NCBI GenBank assembly: GCA_963682025.1
Contig: OY821517.1
Location: 26,207,620-26,271,619 of the forward strand
DNA from: Cordilura impudica
Taxonomy: Eukaryota > Arthropoda > Insecta > Diptera > Scathophagidae
Direction: 5' to 3'
Length of the DNA: 64,000 bases
Made by a program: the position numbers and the translations under genes. Positions 32,690 through 44,960 of this stretch are shown here, one piece after another; the first letter of the stretch is position 1, and every line of letters begins with the position of its first letter. The notes under the pieces are model-generated. The model saw only the letters and a list, made by a program, of their open reading frames with translations. It ran no database searches and was not told the origin of the DNA.

Positions 32690-33560
32690 TTTTTAAAACG
32701 TTTTTTACTCACATATGTATGAAATGTTTTAATAAATAAGATTCAAAAATTAAAAACCATTATTTTCATATCAAAATCAAAATCATTAACTAATTATCAG
32801 AATCATTAACTAATTAATTAACTAACTTGACAGCAAAAAATTATAAATTTTTCTATAGTAATAACAAGACTATTAGATAATATAACTAACGTTTTTTTTA
32901 AGTGGAAATCTTCTTTGAGTGTAAACAAATTTGCAAATTTGACAGCAACAAATTTTTAATTTTTCAGTAGTAATAGCGAAATTTCCACTTGTTTTACTTT
33001 TTTTTTTTTTTTGTGTAAAAATTTTTGAGTGTAAACATTAAAAAAAATCCAATTATTACAAAAAATGCTTGTAATTATTATTAAAATGCAAATATGACAG
33101 TTTTTAATAAATAAAAAAAAAAAAATAAATAAAAAACCCATACTCCACGCTACAAGTTAAAAAAAAAAAATTAAAAGTTCAACTTTGACCTGGAATTTCT
33201 TAAAAAGTATTCAATCAATTTTAATTAAATTTAAATAGACTCAAGTTCAACTTAATATCTACCCTCTAGAAAAAGAATTACTAAAATATTTTGATCGGTT
33301 CAAAAGTTACAGAATTTTTTCCAATGAAAAACAATTTTCAGCCACTGTGTAACGGTCAACTTGCCATGGAACGTGTACGTAAACCCATATTTGCGAAAAG
33401 AAAACATTAGTTTTGGAAAAAAATTAGGTTTCTACATTACCCGCGTATCCCACAATACCCGAACTTACTCTACAGAGAGGCAGCTTTTTTCATTCTACTA
33501 CCTCGTGTGCAACAAGTAATGTGTGATAAAATAGAATCGGCGGAGCTGAGCTAAAAATCG
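32690..33560. other. AT-rich DNA with a small duplicated block
   Basis: The phrase TTGACAGCAA-AAATT..TTTTTC-GTAGTAATA occurs at about 32828-32866 and again at 32939-32977. No coding region was recognised. 33340-33540 is less AT-rich but unidentified. Confidence 0.35.
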
Positions 33561-33589
33561 GAAAGAGTTATGAAAGTTTTCAGTTCGAC

Positions 33590-34085
33590 AGTCTGCTGAG
33601 TGGACTAAACGCGATGAACCGAATCCAAAGCATGGAAAGACGCAACGTCGGCTGAAAAAGTTACGGCATCAGTATTCTGGGGTGCGCGTGGTATTATTTT
33701 AATCGATTACCTTGAAAAGGACCAGACCATCAACAACGAATATTACATGGCATTGTTGGAATATTTAAAGGATTAAATCACGACATTACACCGCCACAAA
33801 TCAATGAAAACGATGGCAAATTTGCATGAATTAGTCTACGAATTGCTTCCCGTATTCCGTATACTTCAAATCTGGTTAGCAGTTACTTTTTCCTTTTTTC
33901 AGATATCAAAAGAATCCTTGCTGGTAAGAAATTCAGCACTGAAGATGAGGTAATCGCTGAAACTGAGGTCCATTTCGAGGCTAAAGAGAATCGTACTATA
34001 AAAATGGTATCGAAAAGTTGTATGACCTCTGTAATCGCTGTATCGTCCTCGAAGGCAACTAAATTGAATAATAAAATCTAATTTT
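33590..34085 (+). pseudogene. Mariner transposase remnant (internal deletion)
   Basis: Plus-strand translation gives SAEWTKRDEPNPKHGKTQ, SAEKVTASVFWGARGIILID and YLEKDQTINNEYYMALLEYL. After a gap and frameshift come HKSMKTMANLHELVYELLP, then SSYFFLFSDIKRILAGKKFS, DEVIAETEVHFEAKEN and NGIEKLYDLCNRCI. This is a mariner catalytic domain. The segment holding the second catalytic aspartate (HHDNAPAH block) is deleted, and the third position reads SSYFFLF rather than SDYFLF. The DNA-binding half is absent. Confidence 0.8.
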
Positions 34086-34831
34086 ACCAATAAATATCTT
34101 TCACTATGTTAGCTTACGAACTTTTCAGCCCAGCTTTATAACGAACGTTTTACTATTAAGAGAAGCCAGGGAAGTGGCAATAAAAAGTGACCTTAACAAG
34201 ATTACAAAAATATTATCACTTTTTAAGAAAAATCCGAATCATTCGAGAGAAAATCAGCTGAAAAAATCAATTGCTCGGAGTCTTTCGTAACGAAAGTGTA
34301 AAGGAGACGTTGCAAATCGAATCAAAAGTCCAAGAAGAATATCCAGGCAAAGGAGCGTATTAAAAATCGTAAATGTAATTTCATCAACAAGCATTATGGG
34401 AGAAGAGAGATATTACTAGAGGTAATGTTCGTAAACAATCTAAGACACAAAATAAAACCAAGTTCCAGAAAAAGTTTTAAGTGGGACACGCTATTTGTAG
34501 TTGTGGGAAAGGAAGCAGTTCGTATGTGATAACTGGTACTATTAATACCGATTTGTACATTTAAGAGCAAAAGAGAGTACTTCCGATTCTAAAGTAGCTG
34601 AGGTATCTACGTTTTATTTTTTACCTGATCCTGCATCATGCATCATCATAACTTTGGCCAGAAGTAAGGCTCTTGCAAAAAGAGTGATGAAGAGTATTAA
34701 GGAATTTGCCAAAAGTAACACACTTTTTGTCCAGTACACCTGTGTTCAATGAAAGGATCACTGAAAGTATGGGACAAATTCCAAAAAACTTAAAATTTTC
34801 ATAAACAAGCAATAATTTTTGCTAAATAATA
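34086..34831. other. Degraded sequence, possible transposase debris
   Basis: The stretch 34160-34750 has better codon-like texture than its neighbours (for example LARSKALAKRVMKSIKEFAK near 34660-34720), but stops are frequent and no family could be named with confidence. Confidence 0.25.
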
Positions 34832-35175
34832 TCTATGATATTAATAGGATAGGCGATTTCTTGTTACCGATGTGTTGTTCTACCGTTTTATCCCGAGTTT
34901 GACCAAACGTATATTATTTGAAAGGTATTTCTTTTTGGCTGTTCACCAGATTTACAAATTTTTAAATTTTTTCCTTTATTTTGAGCAAATTGTAGTTAAA
35001 GTTGCTACTAACACATACATAAAATTACACATAGTTATGCTATGTGTGTTTTATTAAATTTGTTAATGTGTTTGTTAATGAGTTTGTTATCTTCATTCAC
35101 AATAATAATAAACCATAAAATTGTTGGTTTATGAATTAGCTAAGTTGAAAAAACGCTTCCTAGAAATTACACTAG
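34832..35175 (+). mobile_element. Complete short Helitron copy
   Basis: It starts TCTATGATATTAATAGGATA after an A (34831) and ends CACTAG before a T (35176), the textbook Helitron boundaries. At 344 bases it has no coding sequence and matches the other copies listed here (16605, 27539, 61055, 61390). The repeated family with consistent 5' TCTATAATATTAATAGG is the strongest evidence. Confidence 0.8.
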
Positions 35176-36306
35176 TATTGATTAATATTATGGAATTGTT
35201 GAAAATAAAATACATCTAATTGAAAGTTTTTTTTAACAAATAGGAAGCAGTATGTTGAAATTTGTGGAGATAAGTGAAACAGTATCAGTATAGTGTGGAG
35301 TTCCACAGGGGCCTGGCCTAGGTCCTCTACTATTTATGATATATTTAAATGATATTAATAATCTTGGACTTTTTGGAGAAATTGTAATGTTATCCATACA
35401 AATATGATTTAGTTCTTAAAACCCAGCTTAAAAGAGATTCTGCATTGATTGATGAATTTGTAAGATTAAACCGTCTGGTTTTAAATACTGAGAAAACAAA
35501 ATTAATTCGTTAGTCTATGGTAAAACCTTACAGACTGTTAAGTATAATACAGAGAAAAAAAAAATATAATATATACAAATCCTTAAATCAAAAATTTGAG
35601 ATCATGTATTTAAAAATAATATAATATTGCGTTTAATAATATCATCATTTAAAGAAAAATCAATTAAATTGTATAGATCATTGAAATCATGGCAAATTCT
35701 TCTAAATGGATCAGCATCGGCAAACTTTTGACGACAGATTGGGATAAACAGTGGAGTGTAAAAACGTGTTGACCGTGCCGGAACGTTCATAGAGATGTTG
35801 TCCATAAGAAAGTTTGAGCATATGTCGCCTCGAATTAAGTTAAATAAAAACATAACATTAAGCATTGTTCTTCGGCTTTTTAAAGACGGCAGTTTAATTT
35901 GAGAAAGTCTAATTGTATATGATGGCAGATTGACAAAACTTGGATAAGAACGTCTTAAGCAGAAAAGGAGAAATTGCTTCTGGACCGATTCAATTTTGGC
36001 ACTGCGAATATTAGATAGTGGATCCCAAATAACAGACCCGAATTCTAAAATTGGTCTTACTAGGGAGATGTATAGTTGTTTGGTAACTGTAGGGTCATTG
36101 AATTCCTTTGCCCATCTTTTAATGAAGGCCAGTACACCACGTGCTTTAATAATTATCATCGAAATGTGTTGAACAAACTCTAATTTGGCATCTAAAAGAA
36201 CACCCAGATCCAGGATTTTATTTACTTGCTCCAACTGGTAATCTCCAAATTTGTAACAACCAAATTCACCTAATTTTCTAGTAAAGTAAATGTGTTTGCA
36301 ATTTTT

Positions 36307-36844
36307 ATACCCTCCACATCTCAGTGGCAGAGGGTATATATAGGTTTGTCATTCCGTTTGTAACGCATCGAAAAACTAATTTCCGACCCAATAAAGTATA
36401 TATATTCTTGATCCTTATCACAGCTCGAGTCGATATAGCGATGTCCGTCTGTCCGTCTGTCCGTCTGTCCGTCTGTCCGTGTGTCTGTTGAAATCACGCT
36501 CATTCAAAAAAAAAAGCATTTACTTAGGTCAGGTTACGAAAAAATTATTTGCCATAATTCCCACCAGGTTGGTATTGAAATCGGAGTAAATCGGGAGCCT
36601 CTGCGCTGAGAAATGAACAAAAGTTTATAGATACCTCTAAAAAAAACATGAAACCTAGTGTTTTCTTGTAATAGTTTAGTGGTTGAACATACAACAACAT
36701 AAAAAAAGCCACAAAAAAAATGTGATTCATACATATTAACAATAACAAGAACACAACTACCATGAGCTATGTTAATAGTATTGCCACAAACCGAGGTGGA
36801 GGGTATCAAAGATTCGGCACAGCCGAATTTAACACTCTTACTTG
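36307..36844 (+). mobile_element. DINE-1/mini-me-like element inside LINE B
   Basis: It starts ATACCCTCCACATCTCAGTG after a T run. It contains CTCGAGTCGATATAGCGATG followed by a GTCC/GTCT microsatellite (36444-36483), and ends with GGAGGGTATCAAAGATTCGG, hairpin ATTCGGCACAGCCGAAT, then TTAACACTCTTACTTG before TTTT. Microsatellite core, subterminal GGAGGGTATA repeats at both ends and a 3' hairpin are the published hallmarks of mini-me/DINE-1 elements in flies. Removing it joins MELNLK to NCKHIYFTRKLGEFG of LINE B in frame, so the insertion was clean. Confidence 0.88.
36444..36483 (+). repeat. GTCY microsatellite
   Basis: About ten four-base units of GTCC/GTCT. It is the internal microsatellite of the mini-me-like element around it. 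Similar GTCC runs are at 60009-60034 and, inverted, 60917-60934. Confidence 0.9.
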
Positions 36845-39500
36845 TTTTAAATTTAATTCCATTAAAATTATGTGGCACCATCTATAAAAATTATTTAGAT
36901 CATGTTGTAGGTGAATTTGTTCACAATAATTCTTATAGCTTAAGAAAATCTTGACATCATCAGCATACATGAGAACATTTGAGGCTTTTATTATACTTGG
37001 TAGATCATTTATAAAAAGAGTAAATAAAATTGGTCCAAGATGACTTCCTTGAGGCACACCAGATTTAACTATAATATTCTTTGAAGTAGTATTATTAAAA
37101 TAAACACGTTGATTTCTGTTGATCAACTAAGATTTTATCCAGCTTATGCTGTTTGCTGTAAAGCCCATTAAATATAATTTTTTGAGTAAAAGATCATGAT
37201 TTACTTTATCGAAAGCTTTACTGAAGTCAGTATAAATAACGTCGGTATGTAGCCCATTGACGAAACCCCGATTTACCAAAGTTGTAAGTTGTAAAATATT
37301 AGTTGAAATAGAGCACCCCTTACGAAAACCATGTTGTGAGTGTGATATTAGAAGAAACCTGATGACAGAGATTATCCGTTAAACATTTTTCAAATAGTTT
37401 GGGAATAGCACAAAGCCTAGCTATTCCTCTATAGTTAGCTACATTCGATTTGTTTCCAGATTTAAATAAAGGAATAATATATGAATCTTTCCATAATGTA
37501 GGAAAATACTCATGTTTAATGGATGAATTAAATAAAATGCATAATGGAACAGCCAAAGTTTGGGCGCAGTTGATTAAAATGCAGCTAGGAATACCGTCAG
37601 GTCCTCCGTTAGTTGAATTCTTGAATGTTTTTAAGTTATTTTTGATATCCGAAGTCTTTATAAAAGGAAATGAAATTGATTGATGTTCCATAACTGGAAA
37701 TGGATATATGTTTCAAATGTCATATTGAACATCAGAGTAAGTTGTGCTAAAAAAAATCAGCAAACATATCGCTAATAACTACATCATCACGGGATTCACG
37801 ATTAAGATACTTCATTTCAGTTGGATATCCAGTAATTTCCTTTTAGAGTTTACAAATTTATAAAATGATTTTGGATCTCTCTTCAAATTTATTTTCATAG
37901 TTTCCATGAAATTCTTATAAAGTTTTGTATTTATAATATTATACTCTGCACGTGTAACTGAATATTTTGTATAATCAGATAAAAGACCAGACACTTTATA
38001 TTTTTTGTGTCGTTTATTTTTTAAGTTTTTAAGACTCGACAATTGTTTTGTGCTCCAAGGAGGGCCAGAGTGGTTGAAAACAGTAAACTTCGGGGTACAT
38101 TCATTGATCGTTGTATCGATTGATGTGAGAGAACCAGATGTAATAGATAATAATTGGAGCCAATCAGTATTACTGAAGTAATAATTTAAATCGTTGTAAT
38201 TTGCTCTTTTGAAACAAAAAACTTTTAAGTTATTTGATTTACACTTTGAAACAAATGACAAATTCAAGTTTATTTCAATGGTAGGATGGTAACGATCTTC
38301 TGGTAAAGTAACAGGATCTGCGCGAGATAAAGAGTAGTTTATTGACTCATTAACATAAATTAAGTCTAAAATCCTTTCATGATCATTATGAACACCATTA
38401 ATTTGAAAAAGACACAAGTCCGATAAATTATTTATGAAATTATCGTTATCTTCATTTGACAACGTAGGAGTGTAGTAAAAAGAATCAATTAAAAATGTCC
38501 ATGATATTAACGGCAGATTAAAGTCTCCAAAAACAAGTATAGAATCTTCAGGGTTAGCCTTTGTTACAACTGATTTTATTGATTCAAAATGTTCATTATA
38601 AATCGATTGATCAGAATCAGGAGGTATGTAGGAGCAAGTAATAAAAAACTTTTTTTTGATTTAGTTTTAACATAACACCAATAATTTCAATATTCGGTAA
38701 AGAATCAAGACGTATTTCTTCAGATGGTAGTTGACAGGAGACAGCAATTAGAACCACCACCAATTGTTTTAGTTTCTCTGTCAAGTCTGTAAATATGAAA
38801 TTTATTACATAATATCTCAGCGTTGAAGACATTTTCTTTTTAACCAGGTTTCAGTAACAACAATAATATGATGAGAAAAATCAAAGCTGTGTTTAAACAG
38901 AGACGTTATTTTTGTGTTAATACCACGAACATTTTGGTAAATTATAGATATTTGGTTATCATGAAGAGTAGTAAGTTTTTTGGAGCATTTAAATTTCTTA
39001 GCGGAAGATGAACAGCATTTCTTGGATTTTCTTTGTATTGATATTCACGGACAAGTGTACTAACGGGCCAAAAATCAGGATTAAGTATAATATCGAAGAG
39101 ATCAGCTGGGACAATAATTTTAAATGAGGTGATAGTTCTCGGTTGAGAATAATTGAACTTATACGTTGAAATCAGTGCATTCGATTCAACTGGAGTTTCT
39201 GAAGCTAAGCGGGATACAAATATAGTTTTCTTTGGAGGTATAACTCTCAGCGGGTTATGTATAATTTGATTGTTATTTAAACCAGGAGCAGGCCACATTC
39301 ACATACAATTAATAATAATTTTAGCTTATTTATAAACGGGAAACACATTAAGGAGCAGCATGAAATCAACTATTTAGGAATTGTTATCCAAAACAGTTTA
39401 TCATGAGATGCTAACATTAAACAGGAATTCTTTTTAAGTTGAAGAGAAAATTGGACACAAGAACAAAAATATTAATATACCAAGCATTAATCCATAGTTA

Positions 39501-40038
39501 ATAAATGGTATTTAAAAAATTTAGTCTATGTGGTTCAAGTTTATTTATTTAGAAATTTAAAAAAAAAGTTAAAGCACAAGAGTTAAAGCACTTTCCTTAC
39601 TTCAAAGGTAATTTTTGGGTATTTGTATATGTAAAAGATAGTATTTTTTTTTTTATCTTGTTAGATTAAAATATATCGCAGATCTCTATTAATTAAAAAG
39701 TAATATACAAGATAGCATCTAACATTTTTTTATTGAAATTTAACTTTAATCTTTTTTTCTCATTCTTAAATACAAGTCACTTGAACCCCCTGAGATTTAG
39801 CCCCTCAAATTTAGAATTTTGTAAAAGTTTCCAACATATTGTCACCCACTGTATATACCATATGTGGTCGCAAATTCATTTTTCGGTGCGTTGCAAACGG
39901 TGATGCACAGAGGTGTGGAGGGTATAAAAATCATATATTTTCACCTTTTCATTTATAAGTCAGGAAACAATAAAAATGCACTCATTAAAGCAAGAACATA
40001 TTTTTTTTAAATTTAAAAATGTCACTTTTTGGGATATA
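39501..40038. other. AT-rich DNA with a DINE scrap
   Basis: Around 39840-39930 the words CCATATGTGGTCGCAAATTC, GTTGCAAACGG and GTGGAGGGTATAAAAAT resemble DINE/mini-me sequence. Nothing else was recognised. Confidence 0.35.
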
Positions 40039-40309
40039 CATATCGTCGTTCGTAAATTATTGTGTTCTATATGCTTTTTTTTTTTTTTTGATTAATCCAT
40101 GTATAAGTTCTAATAGTTCTTACTCCTAAAGGCGTTTTCAAAGAGGAAATTTTTTTAAACAGAAAAAACCACAAACTATAGTACTTTCCTTGGTAGGAAG
40201 GTCGTAACAATTTTATCGGTTCAGTTTTTTTTTAATTCGCAACTAAACTTTAGCAACTAAACTTTAACAAAAAGCATATAGAACACAATAATTTACGAAC
40301 GACGATATG
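40039..40309. repeat. 41-bp perfect inverted repeat pair (MITE candidate)
   Basis: CATATCGTCGTTCGTAAATT and the following bases (40039-40079, ending in the T run) are exactly reversed and complemented at 40269-40309. They enclose about 190 bases. The pair could fold into a long hairpin. No target duplication is obvious. It lies just left of the hAT-type element at 40350. Confidence 0.75.
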
Positions 40310-40349
40310 TCCAAATTAAAGACATTCGCTTCCAAACGATTGCAATTAT

Positions 40350-42355
40350 CAGGCACGGGGGTTAATTATTACATTTTGTAATTAATTATATACTCAATTA
40401 CAAATGGCATGTAATTGTAATTGAAAAAAAAACTCAATTACAATTACATGTAATTGTAATTAAGCTGAAGCAAAAAATTCAATTACAAAAAAATGTAATT
40501 GTAATTGAGAAAATATCAATTACAAATTACATGTAATTGTAACTGAAATAATATCAATTACTAATTACATGTAATTGAAATTGAAAATTGTTCCCTTACA
40601 ATTACATTTAATTGAAGAAAGGAATTGGTTTTATGAAGAAAACTGTAATCATTATATTTAACATTAATTAATTTAAAAAATTTATTCAATTACAATTATT
40701 TTCAATTACATATAATAAGAGCATTCAATAAGAACGAAAATAATAATAATAACAATAACGATAGTGATAATAACAATGAAAATAATAAACACAATTCAAC
40801 CAATAATAACAATAATAATTGTAATACTAACAGCGATCTTATTTATTTATATTTAAGGGGAAGTATTATATTTAAACAAAAATCTGATATTCAAAAATTG
40901 GAATTTTTCATTTTAAGTTGTTTAGGTATTAATTCCCCTTTGGTTTCTTAGGACAAGTACTAGTTCTGTAGCATGTTTCTGGAACGCATTACGTATTTTG
41001 CAGGAAACTTGTGTTAGCTTTAAGTAAAAGCATTTTTTCAAAATTGTCATCAGTTAACCTTTGGCAAACATATAGTTATAAACATATTACAAGTAACTTA
41101 TTATATTCACTTTGAAAGTAATCCAGTATTCAAAGAGCTACCATGGAATATAAGTAGGCTATGTAACATATTATTAGTAACTCATTATTTTAAGTTTAGA
41201 AGTAATGCAGTGAGCGGGGGTAGGTCATTATTGGTAATGCAAAAAGCAATGAGCTGCTATTACTAAATTTTTCCTGGGATATTAAAAAAATATAAATTTA
41301 ACTTGTTAATGTTTTAAAACAATCACCCGAACATGAACCCTGTTTAATATTATGTAGTTTAATTTTGAGGCCTAAGCAGATAAAAGAAAAAAAAAAATAA
41401 CTTCAAATAATATAGAGAGTAAAACATAGTAAATTAATAATCGCTCAATGATCAAAAGCAATTAAATATTCTGCGAAAAAAATAGTATTATTATCGAGAT
41501 AATGAAGTTTTCGAATAAAAAGTAATAAAAGAGAATATTTTATTTCTCTTAATTATGAGTTCTAACTAACCAATAAAATGAATTTAATTGTATTTTTTGC
41601 TTTTTTCCATTAGCTAAATACATCAGTAATTTTATTTAACCTAATTGTTCAGAAATGTAATTAATTACAAATTTGTCCAAATATTTTCCTTGAATTACAA
41701 TTACAAATTACATGTAATGGCAAATTGAAAATTTTCAATTACAATTACATGTAATTAGTAATTGATTTTTACATGTAATTAGTAATTGATTTTTTTTCAA
41801 TTACAATTACATGTTACTTGTACAATTACAAGTAATTGTAATTGAAAAAAAATCAATTACTAATTACATGTAATTGTAACTGAAAATTTTTACAATTACA
41901 AGTAATTGTAATTGAACTTTTAATATGACCTAATTGTTCAGAAATGTAATTAGTTACAAATTTGTCCAAATATTTTCCTTGAATTACAATTACAAATTAC
42001 ATGTAATGCCAAATTGAAAATTTTCAATTACAATTACATGTAATTAGTAATTGATTTTTACATGTAATTAGTAATTGATTTTTTTTTTCAATTACAATTA
42101 CATGTTACTTGTACAATTACATGTTACTTGTACAATTACAAGTAATTGTAATTGAAAAAAAATCAATTACTAATTACATGTAATTGTAATTGAAAATTTT
42201 TACAATTACAAGTAATTGTAATTGAACCTTTAATATGACAATTACAAGTAATTGCAATTTTTTTGGTCCTTCATTTCTTACTTGTAATTGTAATTGAAAA
42301 AAAATCAATTACTAATTACATATAATTTAATCGTAATTGAAATCGCCCAAGTCTG
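40350..42355. mobile_element. hAT-type non-autonomous element of AATTACATGTAATT palindromes
   Basis: The left end is CAGGCACGGGGGTTAATTA. The right end, reverse complemented, is CAGACTTGGGCGATTTCAA. The flanking octamers GCAATTAT and GCACTTAT agree at seven of eight bases. CAG-starting ends and 8-bp duplication fit hAT. Both ends (40366-40640 and 41655-42340) are dense arrays of overlapping CAATTACAATTAC and TTACATGTAATTG palindromes. The central part has an AAT/AAC-rich microsatellite (40735-40840) and no ORF. Confidence 0.7.
41641..42235. repeat. 289-bp tandem duplication
   Basis: The segment starting CTAATTGTTCAGAAATGTAA at 41641 begins again at 41930 and runs in parallel for nearly the whole unit, with a few substitutions and a small extra block near 42116. 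It lies inside the hAT-type element at 40350-42355 and doubles its right palindrome array. Confidence 0.85.
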
Positions 42356-42363
42356 GCACTTAT

Positions 42364-44650
42364 AGGTAAATTTTTAAATGGTTTTTTCACTTTTCAAGCT
42401 TTCATATTTCGGAGAGAGAAAGAGAGGGATGGAGTCGATCCGTTCGTTGATTATAAATATTTATAAATTTCCATGTGCAAACATATTCTTTTAATCAAAA
42501 TTAAGTCGTTATTTAATTTTTAATTTATTTTGATGTTTTTTTCCATTTAAACACATACATATGTAAATATTTATTTAAACTTTTAAATTGTATGGATTAA
42601 TGTAAAGAAATATTTGCAAATACTTATGTTAAGTGTTGTTTTAAAACAACAAAAAAATACAACTTGTTGGCTTAACTTTACTTGAACTTTAAACCATCTT
42701 GGTAAATGGATTGAATGTGTATGGATTTGTTTTTTTTTTGTTTATTTTGATTTTTTTTTTTTTTTTGAATTGTTGTTGTTGAAAACTTGTTTTCCACGCA
42801 CAAACAAACAAACAAACAAACGTATACACACATATACTTAACATAAAACAACAACAAGAATAATAGAAAAACGTTAGACAAATTCTCAACAACAACTTCT
42901 AATGAAGAGAAGAGAAACAAAGAAAAGAATAGAGTTTGAGTTGGTTTTAAAATCAGTGATGATAATAATAATTCAAAATAATTAATTTAAAAGAAAAAAA
43001 TTTAATTATTTAAATTTAAATATTCTCAATTATTAAAAAAAAACTATCTATACCAAATAATAGTTGGCATCACTGTTGGTTGATCTTGTTTGTATCCATA
43101 AGATTAGGCACAATTTAATATTTAAAGGTAAAATAAACAACGGAGATGAGAGTAATTATTCTTCAGAACAAGAAGAGAGTAAAGTAATCATAATCAAGTG
43201 CACCGTGTTTTATGTTTTGTATACACAACAAGAACAACATCAACAACAACAACAACAACAGCGAAAAAACAACACCGATAAAAAATAACAGCTACAACAA
43301 GAATATCTTAAGAACAGGTTTATGTTTAAGAATATACCACACACCAACTTCAAGCAAACACACAAATAACAACAACATTGATTTCAGCAGCAACAACAAT
43401 GAATATTATTAAATAAAAATATAAATGGAAAAATCCAGGCAAGAAATAAATCGTTTTTTTTTATATGTACATACATATGTATAATCAGATATTAAAACAA
43501 AAAAAAAAAACAATATAAAACCACAATAACAACTCTCAATATCTTCTTCGTCTATATTTGGATGTCGTTTTTGTAAATAGGGAGCCCTAACTAACAAAAA
43601 CAACACATACACAAGAACATGTTTTTATTTTTCAGCTTCTCGATAACTTATTTATCTTTAAAAGATGAATATGCACAAGACAAATTTTTTTTTATTTACA
43701 TTTTTGTTGTTGTTTAAATGCTCGAAAAAAAATTTGTCACATTTAATTTGCATAATCAATCGGTTAAACTTATTTTTATTAACAAATTTAAAGATTATTG
43801 TCTACAAATATTAACCTTTTATTCCGTTAGACTTTTTGTTAATTAACTGTTTCACTTTGTTGCCAAATTCATGGACTATGCAAATACGTAATTATTTTTA
43901 TTGAATATTTTGTTTGGCTTTGTTATCTTTATTTTCATTTCTTATTTTTATTGCATTAAAATTTTTAAAACAATTTGCTTTATTAAACAATTTTATCTTG
44001 TTTGTTGTTAAATGGAGAGATAGAAACGCACACATTCGTTTGTTTACTGAGTTTAATAGAATTTTTATTAAATTTCTATAAATTTATTTCAAATATTTTG
44101 TTTTTGACCACACTCGCGTGAACACGTTGCACTCCGTTTGACTACTAAACACCGAATATGTGAGTTTGTTTTGAAAACTCAATTCAATAGCGATTTGGTA
44201 TGAGGGTTTGATGTTGTATGGGGGGCTTCAAACATCATGGTATGAGAGTACTTGTTGCAAATGAATACGATAAAATGAGGGTTGCCATTTTTATTGGTTG
44301 CCAATATTATTGGAATATGGGTTTTGTTGTAAGAGAATCGAAACTTATAAATTCATTTAAAGAGTTTTTTTTTAGTTTTTCATACAGTAATGTGCAACTA
44401 ATTATTCAATAATAAAATCTATTCGTGAATAGAATGCTAAAACTTGATACTGTTTAGCTAATTGAACTTTGTTTTTTAAAATTTGTGAAATAAATTAGTC
44501 GTGATCTAAATTAGGGACAGTAATAATTTTTCTATATTTGCAAATTCAGGTACAATTTAAAACTTATATTTAAGTGATTGTGATTACATGGATTGTTTTC
44601 AATGTTTGGAAAGCATTAACTACTTGCTTCACTAGGAGAATATTGTACAA
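42364..44650. other. Simple-repeat-rich DNA, possible upstream/leader region
   Basis: Poly-T, CAAA and CAACAA tracts dominate (42730-42850, 43225-43290, 43360-43400). Such CAA-rich DNA is common in fly 5' leaders and introns. A GC-richer spot at 44110-44155, with CACTCGCGTGAACACGTTGC, could be a promoter. I could not fix a start site or strand. Short open frames here are low complexity. Confidence 0.25.
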
Positions 44651-44654
44651 ATGT

Positions 44655-44960
44655 ATCAGAATGAAAGCACTTAAGGGACATCGCGGCAGTTTCGAAAACT
44701 ATGGTTAGCAAAGCGGTGAAATATGTCAATAAGCATTCAACTATAGAGAATGTGACCCGTAAACCAAGAAGCCAAATTACAACACCTCTAGATTATACAA
44801 AAATGATATGCGAGTTGAAAAAGTGAAAATTAACACAAAAAAAAAAATAATGAGAGAATCTGGACACCTTGGAAGAATTTTCCGAAAGAAGCCACAACTG
44901 TCTGAATAATATGGTTTTAAATGTTTTTGATTAGCTGAATAAAAACCTGTTTTCCAATTT
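44655..44960 (+). pseudogene. Tc1-like transposase N-terminal remnant
   Basis: The reading LRDIAAVSKTMVSKAVKYVN, ENVTRKPRSQITTPLDYTKM matches the bipartite helix-turn-helix and GRPRKT hinge of Tc1 transposases. In a shifted frame SGHLGRIFRKKPQLSE and CFXLAE correspond to the segment before the catalytic domain. The catalytic part is not recognisable. Confidence 0.6.

Larger units (their letters stand above)
35602..39298 (-). pseudogene. LINE B: jockey-superfamily retrotransposon
   Basis: Reading downward, an ORF1 C-terminal domain (39298-38942; KTIFVSRLASETPVESNALI, DFWPVSTLVREY) is followed by the endonuclease (NVRGINTKITSLF, VVTETWL, ILVFGDFNLPLISW near 38530, DRYHPTIEI). The reverse transcriptase follows: GGPDGIPSCILINCAQ, IPLFKSGNKSNVANYRGIA, a frameshifted QHGFRKGCSISTNIL, TDFSKAFDKVNHDLLLKKL, SGVPQGSHLGPILFTLFIND and YADDVKIFLSY. 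The thumb (LDLGVLLDAKLEFVQHIS, LVRPILEFGSVIW) ends with FRRICHDFNDLYNLIDFSLN before a stop at 35602. The YADD is kept. Frameshifts and stops occur near 37340, 37800 and 38640-38880, and a DINE element sits at 36307-36844. It is close to full length for ORF2. Confidence 0.85.
35225..39500 (+). pseudogene. LINE A: plus-strand RT fragment split by LINE B
   Basis: The left piece (35225-35535) reads CGVPQGPGLGPLLFMIYLND, then, after loss of the YADD region, LKRDSALIDEFVRLNRLVLN and TEKTKLI. The right piece (about 39305-39500) continues with LFINGKHIKEQHEINYLGIV, IQNSL and RTKILIYQALIHS in shifted frames. Together they follow the order of a jockey/CR1-type reverse transcriptase palm and thumb. The minus-strand LINE B at about 35545-39300 lies between the pieces, so LINE A is older. 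Both parts have stops. Confidence 0.65.

Noticed and set aside
36307..36844. Open frames within the DINE element (36321-36503, 36534-36881)
   Set aside because: They fall in a well-known non-coding element type and span its microsatellite and ends.
42678..43420. Polyglutamine-like open frames (QQEQHQQQQQQQ)
   Set aside because: They are short frames through CAA microsatellites without further coding character.
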